This document shows positions 59,281-64,000 of a DNA stretch of 64,000 nt, piece by piece. The DNA lies in NCBI GenBank assembly GCA_036501365.1, contig DASYAL010000033.1:1-64000 (forward strand), written 5' to 3'. Origin of the DNA: CAIKMD01 sp036501365. GTDB taxonomy: Bacteria > Pseudomonadota > Alphaproteobacteria > ATCC43930 > CGMCC-115725. Below the pieces are notes generated by a model that was not told the DNA's origin, searched no databases, and saw only the letters and a program-made list of their open reading frames with translations. Each line of letters opens with the position of its first letter. Position 1 is the first letter of the stretch. The translations under genes and the position numbers were made by a program.

Positions 59281-59828
59281 GGCTTCGCCTTGGGCCGTCC
59301 TGCCAAGCGCTTGAAGTAGAAATAACCGGGGATCACCTTGCCCTCGACCCGTGCATAGGCGGGATTCGTGCCCCAGCGCTGGAAACCCATGGTCTCGTAA
59401 AGCCCGATCGCCGCTTCCTGGGTCGCGCGCACGTCGAGGTTGAGCACCGCGAAGCCGGCGGTGCGCGCCGCGTCCTCGACGGTTTCGATCATGCGCCGGG
59501 CGAGGCCGTGGCCGCGCGACCAAGGCGCGAGGAAGTTGCCGGTGAGCTGCGCGGCGAAGGCCTGCGCCTCGTTGTTCTTCGGCGGCACGACGAGCTGGAC
59601 CGCGCCGCAGATCGTGCCGTTGAGCCGGGCGACGAAGAGCGCGCGCTCGGGCACCAGCAGCACGCCGCTCCAATAGGTTTCGAGCACGCGGCGCGCCGGC
59701 GCCTTGACCCAGCCGAAGCCGCCGCCATCCTCGATCGCCGCGACCGTCGCCTCGCACAAATCCTCGCGATCGTCGCCGTCGAAGGCACGCAGCCGCTCGA
59801 CTTCGGTGGTGACCGCCGCCGGGCTCAT
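59277..59828 (-). CDS. GNAT-family acetyltransferase
   Basis: A 183-aa acetyltransferase (LLVPERALFVARLNGTICGAVQLV, WSRGHGLARRMIETVEDAARTAGF, RATQEAAIGLYETMGFQRWG). ATG at 59828 overlaps the hisH stop by 4 bp. Located between hisH and hisA, as in some alphaproteobacterial his clusters; the substrate is unknown, and no link to histidine synthesis is shown. Confidence 0.88.
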   Translation of the reverse strand: MSPAAVTTEVERLRAFDGDDREDLCEATVAAIEDGGGFGWVKAPARRVLETYWSGVLLVPERALFVARLNGTICGAVQLVVPPKNNEAQAFAAQLTGNFLAPWSRGHGLARRMIETVEDAARTAGFAVLNLDVRATQEAAIGLYETMGFQRWGTNPAYARVEGKVIPGYFYFKRLAGRPKAKP

Positions 59829-60466
59829 GGCCGCCAGCGCAGGAAGTTGGCGATCAGGCGCAGCCCGGTCATTTGGCTCTTCTCCGGATGGAACTGAACG
59901 CCAAGAATATTGTCACGGCCGACCACCGCTGCAATCGGTCCGGCATAATCCACATCGGCGACGAGATCGTCGCCATCGGTGGGCGTCAGCGCGTAGGAAT
60001 GGACGAAATAGGCGTGGGCGCCGTCCTCGATGCCGTCGAGCACGGGATGGGCGCGGCGGAATTGCAGCTGGTTCCAGCCCATATGGGGGATCTTGAGCGC
60101 CGGATCGCGCGGCGTGAGCGGCCCGACCTCGCCCTTGACCCAGCCGAGCCCGTCGATGGTCTCGAATTCGCGGCCGCGCTCGGCCAAAAGCTGCATGCCG
60201 ACGCAGATGCCGAGAAACGGCCGGCCGTCGCGGATCACCGCCTGGCGCAGCGCCTCCTCCATGCCCGGCACGGCGGCGAGGCCGCGGCGGCAATCGGCGA
60301 AGGCGCCGACGCCCGGCAGCACGACGCGCGAAGCGTCGCGCAGGCTCTCGGCGTGATTGGTCACGAGGACGCGGCCATCAGCGCCGCTCTCGCGCGCCGC
60401 GCGCTCGAGCGCCTTGGCGGCCGACCGCAGATTGCCCGAGCCGTAATCAATCACCACCGTCGTCAT
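59825..60466 (-). CDS. hisH: Imidazole glycerol phosphate synthase glutamine amidotransferase
   Basis: HisH (213 aa) delivers ammonia to HisF. The class I amidotransferase triad is visible: nucleophile Cys in LGICVGMQLL, His and Glu in VQFHPEKS. VVIDYGSGNLRS is the N-terminal signature. ATG at 60466 is one base after the hisB stop. Confidence 0.97.
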   Translation of the reverse strand: MTTVVIDYGSGNLRSAAKALERAARESGADGRVLVTNHAESLRDASRVVLPGVGAFADCRRGLAAVPGMEEALRQAVIRDGRPFLGICVGMQLLAERGREFETIDGLGWVKGEVGPLTPRDPALKIPHMGWNQLQFRRAHPVLDGIEDGAHAYFVHSYALTPTDGDDLVADVDYAGPIAAVVGRDNILGVQFHPEKSQMTGLRLIANFLRWRP

Positions 60467-60467
60467 A

Positions 60468-61127
60468 TCACAACGACCCGCCGAGCACGCCTTTCGTCGA
60501 CGGCACCGCGTCGCGCCGTCGCGGATCGATCGCGACCGCCTGGCGCAAGGCGCGGGCAAGACCCTTGAAGCAGGATTCGACGATGTGGTGATTATTCTCG
60601 CCGTAGAGATTCTCGACATGGAGCGTGCAGCCCGCCGATTGCGCGAAGGCCTGGAACCACTCCTTGAAGAGCTCGGTATCCATCTCGCCGAGCTTCGGCC
60701 GCGAGAACTTCACCTTCCATACGAGATAAGGCCGGTTCGAGAGATCGAGCGCGACCCGGGTCAGCGTTTCGTCCATCGGCACCATCGCCTCGCCCCAGCG
60801 CATGATGCCGCGCCGGTCGCCGAGCGCGTTCGCCACCGCCTCGCCGACGACATAGCCGGTGTCCTCGGTGGTGTGGTGGAAATCGATATGCAGGTCGCCC
60901 TGCGCTTTCACCGCGAGGTTGATGAGGCTGTGGCGCGAGAGCTGATCGAGCATATGATCGAGAAAGCCGATCCCGGTCGCGATGTCGGAAACGCCCTGAC
61001 CGTCAAGATCGAGCCGCGCGGCGATGCTGGTCTCGCGCGTCTTGCGCTCGACGCTCGCCTGGCGGCCGGCACGCGCGGCGGCTTTCTTCGCTTTGGCTTT
61101 GGTGGCGGGCAAGGCAGGGCTCCTCAC
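60468..61127 (-). CDS. hisB: Imidazoleglycerol-phosphate dehydratase
   Basis: HisB (219 aa) dehydrates IGP. The two metal-binding motifs HIDFHHTTEDTGYVVGEA and NNHHIVESCFKGLARALRQA are intact, as is GIGFLDHMLDQLSRHS. The start is GTG at 61127. The first 28 residues are an Ala/Lys/Arg-rich extension (AKAKKAAARAGRQ) that precedes the normal start; an internal start would shorten it. Confidence 0.95.
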   Translation of the reverse strand: MRSPALPATKAKAKKAAARAGRQASVERKTRETSIAARLDLDGQGVSDIATGIGFLDHMLDQLSRHSLINLAVKAQGDLHIDFHHTTEDTGYVVGEAVANALGDRRGIMRWGEAMVPMDETLTRVALDLSNRPYLVWKVKFSRPKLGEMDTELFKEWFQAFAQSAGCTLHVENLYGENNHHIVESCFKGLARALRQAVAIDPRRRDAVPSTKGVLGGSL

Positions 61128-61227
61128 GGCGGCGCTTTTAGCATCCTTCGCGACATGACGCCACGCGTCGCTGCGCAGGATGCGCGAAGCGCCCGCCCGG
61201 AGCGGCGCGCCGTCCCGAGCGGCTCCG

Positions 61228-62097
61228 TCAGATCACCAGAGCGCCGTGCGCGCTTTCGCCCTCGGTGAAACCGCGCGACTTCATCCAGTCATAGGTCCGG
61301 CCGAACAGGGCCGGATCGTAGTAATCGACGTGCTTGTAATGGACGAAAGCGCGCAACAGCTCGTGCGGCTTCAGCGCGCCCTTGGTCGGCGCGCAGACGT
61401 GATGGGCGTATTTGTAGAAATCCGCGTTGATGCGATCGACGGCCTCGTTCTCCGCATCGTAATAGGCCGTGCGCTGCTCGGAGGTGAGGTTGGCGCCGAT
61501 CACCTCGCCGCCGCGATAGAATTCGGCGGCGATGATATGCGCGCCCTCTTTCAGGCCGAGGCTGATGAACGGCTCCATCACCACGACGGCGCGATGCTTG
61601 CGGTCGCGCAACGCTTCCCAGCGCTGCCACGGCAGGCCGCCCCGGTCGATCTTCACGTGGTCGACGCCGACGGCGCTTTCGAGCATCTGGATCGCGGTGA
61701 AATGCGAGCCGGTCGATTCCTGCACCAAGACGCCGATATCGGCGAGATCGCGCGGGGTCTGGAGCGATTCATCGAAGGTGATGATGGCCTGCGCCGCGAC
61801 CGAGGCGCGCAGTGCCGCGATGCTGCCGCTGCGCTTGCCGCGCTCGAGCCGGTCGATGCTCGCCCATTCGCAGACGTTGTAGCCGTCGGCCGTGCCACAT
61901 TCGAACATCTGTTCCTTCATGCGCGAGAGCGCCGGCATGGTGATGTTGTCTTGTTTCTCGCGGTCGGACCATTTTCCGGTCATCTGGACGTCGAGCCCGG
62001 CCTTCTCGAACAACTTTTCCTCGATGCCGATCATCACCGGCAGGTCGAAGACCGGATTGTTCGGCGCGATCCGCACCAGGGGGAGTTCTTTCGCCAT
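61228..62097 (-). CDS. Leaderless NMT1/substrate-binding-fold protein, possibly an enzyme
   Basis: A 289-aa protein with the type II periplasmic-binding fold (LVRIAPNNPVFDLPVMIGIEEKLFEKAGLDV; NITMPALSRMKEQMFECGTADGY) but no signal peptide, so it is probably cytoplasmic. Known cytoplasmic enzymes with this fold are THI5-type HMP-P synthases, MqnA/D and 4,5-dihydroxyphthalate decarboxylase. The CCCFC motif of THI5 is not present. AAGGAG ends six bases before ATG 62097; ATG at 62103 touches it. The gene lies between hisB and hslV, where alphaproteobacteria usually have nothing. Function unknown. Confidence 0.75.
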   Translation of the reverse strand: MAKELPLVRIAPNNPVFDLPVMIGIEEKLFEKAGLDVQMTGKWSDREKQDNITMPALSRMKEQMFECGTADGYNVCEWASIDRLERGKRSGSIAALRASVAAQAIITFDESLQTPRDLADIGVLVQESTGSHFTAIQMLESAVGVDHVKIDRGGLPWQRWEALRDRKHRAVVVMEPFISLGLKEGAHIIAAEFYRGGEVIGANLTSEQRTAYYDAENEAVDRINADFYKYAHHVCAPTKGALKPHELLRAFVHYKHVDYYDPALFGRTYDWMKSRGFTEGESAHGALVI

Positions 62098-62201
62098 CGC
62101 CATCTCCTTGTTCTCCCGAAGAAATCGTTCCGCCCGCTTGATCGCGGCGACGGCCCTCCCCACATCCTTGCTTTGCTCTCGTCGGCGACGGAACCCAGGA
62201 T

Positions 62202-62750
62202 ATGCAAGACGAACCTTCGCAGGTATGGCACGGTACCACCATCATCGCCGTGCGGAAAGCTGGCCATGTCACCCTTGCCGGTGATGGTCAAGTGTCGATG
62301 GGCAACACCGTCGTCAAGTCCAACGCCAAGAAATTGCGGCGCCTGGCCGGCGGGACGGTGCTGGCGGGCTTTGCCGGCGCCACCGCCGACGCTTTTGCGC
62401 TGTTCGACCGGCTCGAGGGCAAGCTCGAGCAATATCCGGGGCAACTCACGCGTGCCTGCGTCGAGCTCGCCAAGGATTGGCGCACCGACCGCTATCTGCG
62501 CCGGCTCGAAGCGATCATGGCCGTCGCCGACAAGTCGGTGTCGCTGGTCGTCTCCGGCACCGGCGACGTGCTCGAGCCCGAAGATGGGCTCATCGGCATC
62601 GGCTCGGGCGGCAACTACGCCCTCGCCGCGGCGCGCGCGCTGATCGACATTCCCGACCTCGATGCCGAGGCCATCGCCCGCAAGGCGATGGCAATCGCCG
62701 CCTCGATCTGCGTCTTCACCAACGATAAAGTCACCGTCGAAACACTATGA
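62202..62750 (+). CDS. hslV: ATP-dependent protease proteolytic subunit HslV
   Basis: HslV (182 aa) is the threonine peptidase of HslUV. The N-terminal segment before the catalytic Thr is MQDEPSQVWHG, followed by TTIIAVRKAGHVTLAGDGQVSMGN. It is divergent from the NMT1-like gene. Its stop overlaps hslU by 4 bp (ATGA). Confidence 0.96.
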   Translation: MQDEPSQVWHGTTIIAVRKAGHVTLAGDGQVSMGNTVVKSNAKKLRRLAGGTVLAGFAGATADAFALFDRLEGKLEQYPGQLTRACVELAKDWRTDRYLRRLEAIMAVADKSVSLVVSGTGDVLEPEDGLIGIGSGGNYALAAARALIDIPDLDAEAIARKAMAIAASICVFTNDKVTVETL

Positions 62751-64000
62751 GCGCCTCCTTCAGCCCGCGTGAGATCGTCTCCGAGCTCGACCGCCACATC
62801 GTCGGCCAGGCCGACGCCAAGCGCGCCGTCGCCATCGCCTTGCGCAACCGTTGGCGCCGCCAGCAGCTTCCCGAGGAGCTGCGCGAGGAGGTGCTGCCGA
62901 AGAACATCCTGATGATCGGCCCGACCGGCATCGGCAAGACCGAGATCGCGCGGCGGCTGGCCAAGCTCGCGCAAGCACCCTTCATCAAGGTCGAGGCGAC
63001 GAAATTCACCGAGGTCGGCTATGTCGGCCGCGACGTCGAGCAGATCGTGCGCGACCTGATCGAGGTGTCGCTGGCGATGACGCGCGAGCGGCTGCGCAAG
63101 GACGTCGAGAGCAAGGCCGAGCTCGCGGCTGAAGAGCGCGTGCTCGATGCGCTGGTCGGCCAGGGCGCCGGACCCGATACACGGACGAAGTTCCGCAAGA
63201 TGCTGCGCAACAACGAGCTCAACGACCGCGAGATCGAGGTCCAGGTGCAGGACACCGGCACGGCCGGCATGCCGACCATCGAAGTGCCGGGCATGCCCGG
63301 CGCGCAAATGGGCATGGTCAATCTCGGCGACATCTTCGGCAAGGCGTTCGGCGGCCGCACCAAGCCGCGCAAGATGACCGTCGCCGAGAGCTACAAGGTG
63401 CTGATCGCCGAGGAGAGCGACAAGCTGCTCGACCAGGAGAAGGTCACCAAGGAGGCGATCTTCGCCGCCGAGCAGAACGGCATCGTGTTCATCGACGAGC
63501 TCGACAAGATCGCCGGACGCAGCGAGCAACGCATCGGTGCCGATGTCAGCCGCGAGGGCGTGCAGCGCGATCTTTTGCCGCTGATCGAGGGCACGACGGT
63601 CGCGACCAAGCACGGCGCGGTGAAAACCGATCACATTCTTTTTATCGCCTCGGGCGCGTTCCATCTGGCGAAGCCGTCGGACCTGCTGCCCGAGCTGCAA
63701 GGCCGCCTGCCGATCCGCGTCGAGCTGAAGCCCCTAACGCGCGACGACTTTCGCCGCATCCTGACCGAGCCGGAAGCGAGCCTCATCAGGCAGTACAAAG
63801 CGCTGATGGCCACCGAGGGCGTGACGCTCGACTTCACCGAGGACGCAATCGACGAGCTCGCCGCGCTCGCCGAGGAGATCAACACCACGGTCGAGAATAT
63901 CGGCGCGCGCCGGCTGCACACGGTGATGGAGCGGCTGCTGGAGGAAGCGAGCTTCGTCGCCTCCGACCAGCCGCCCGATACGGTGGTGAAAGTCGACCGC
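62747..64000 (+). CDS. hslU: HslU ATPase, unfoldase subunit (3' end cut by window edge)
   Basis: HslU is the AAA+ ring that feeds HslV. 418 codons are visible without a stop, so only the last 15-20 residues are missing relative to the usual 430-440. Motifs are FSPREIVSELDRHIVGQADAKRAVAIALRNRWRR, Walker A IGPTGIGKTEIA, Walker B VFIDELDKIAGR and the pore GYVGRD. It is coupled to hslV by a 4-bp overlap. Confidence 0.97.
   Translation, partial: MSASFSPREIVSELDRHIVGQADAKRAVAIALRNRWRRQQLPEELREEVLPKNILMIGPTGIGKTEIARRLAKLAQAPFIKVEATKFTEVGYVGRDVEQIVRDLIEVSLAMTRERLRKDVESKAELAAEERVLDALVGQGAGPDTRTKFRKMLRNNELNDREIEVQVQDTGTAGMPTIEVPGMPGAQMGMVNLGDIFGKAFGGRTKPRKMTVAESYKVLIAEESDKLLDQEKVTKEAIFAAEQNGIVFIDELDKIAGRSEQRIGADVSREGVQRDLLPLIEGTTVATKHGAVKTDHILFIASGAFHLAKPSDLLPELQGRLPIRVELKPLTRDDFRRILTEPEASLIRQYKALMATEGVTLDFTEDAIDELAALAEEINTTVENIGARRLHTVMERLLEEASFVASDQPPDTVVKVDR

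Noticed and set aside
61228..62097. THI5-type HMP-P synthase
   Set aside because: The fold is right, and location near his genes is tempting because THI5 uses His, but the CCCFC-type motif is absent.

Overview
The window is GC-rich DNA from an alphaproteobacterium. The gene orders are typical of that class: murJ-trpS; tsaB-rimI-mucR-fur; miaB-phoH-ybeY-corC-lnt-HTH-trmB-rimP-nusA-ylxR-infB; and a his cluster beside divergent hslVU. A MucR/Ros regulator, a YlxR-L7Ae fusion and a Fur without the CxxC pair agree with this. I cannot name the genus; a free-living soil or water member of Rhodospirillales or Hyphomicrobiales is a guess. I saw no tRNA, rRNA, insertion sequence, prophage or CRISPR array.

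Layout. (1) 1-15,810, minus strand: a long, tightly overlapping run for translation, tRNA modification, envelope and iron control (tsaB, rimI, mucR, fur, an OlsB-like and an OlsA/PlsC-like acyltransferase, miaB, phoH, ybeY, corC, lnt, XRE regulator, trmB, rimP, nusA, ylxR, infB cut by the window edge). metK, usual between the XRE gene and trmB, is absent here. rimP has a leader with a promoter, a UUCG hairpin and an intrinsic terminator. (2) 15,852-26,062: ddpX, nfuA, usp, a TSUP transporter pair, trpS, murJ, a split and probably exported spermidine-synthase-like pair, a degenerate M28 peptidase, dapB and nth. (3) 26,189-34,723: small secreted proteins, DUF2244, an extradiol-dioxygenase-like VOC protein, a Spy-like chaperone, a lipoprotein-TetR pair, bfd-bfr with a candidate Fur box, comM and a Rieske oxygenase. 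(4) 34,733-41,772: a Na/Pi-type transporter followed by a signalling block with a STAS protein, a single-domain receiver, a hybrid histidine kinase, an RsbW-like kinase and a receiver-PP2C phosphatase; this is a partner-switching set with no sigma factor beside it. (5) 41,928-48,722: a Tat-exported thiamine-diphosphate enzyme, a c-type cytochrome, a form-II CoxL-like molybdenum hydroxylase, a frameshifted two-domain VOC protein and a fumarylacetoacetate-hydrolase-family enzyme, all on the plus strand. This is the strongest candidate for an undescribed system. (6) 48,794-54,916: a small secreted protein, mscL with a zinc-ribbon tail, kup, a PAS protein with a CtrA-like upstream site and a multi-PAS histidine kinase. 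(7) 54,993-64,000: hisE, hisF, hisA, hisH and hisB with a GNAT gene and a HIT gene, interrupted by a substrate-binding protein plus a haem-oxygenase-fold diiron protein and by a leaderless NMT1-like protein, then hslV and hslU (truncated by the window end). Three related palindromic elements flank hisF.

How they work together: regions 1 and 7 are housekeeping operons with lineage-specific insertions. Region 5 looks like a catabolic unit in which a periplasmic ThDP enzyme could pass electrons to a cytochrome c, with cytoplasmic enzymes handling the product. Region 4 would integrate stress or redox cues. Functions come from motifs read by eye; no database search was run.
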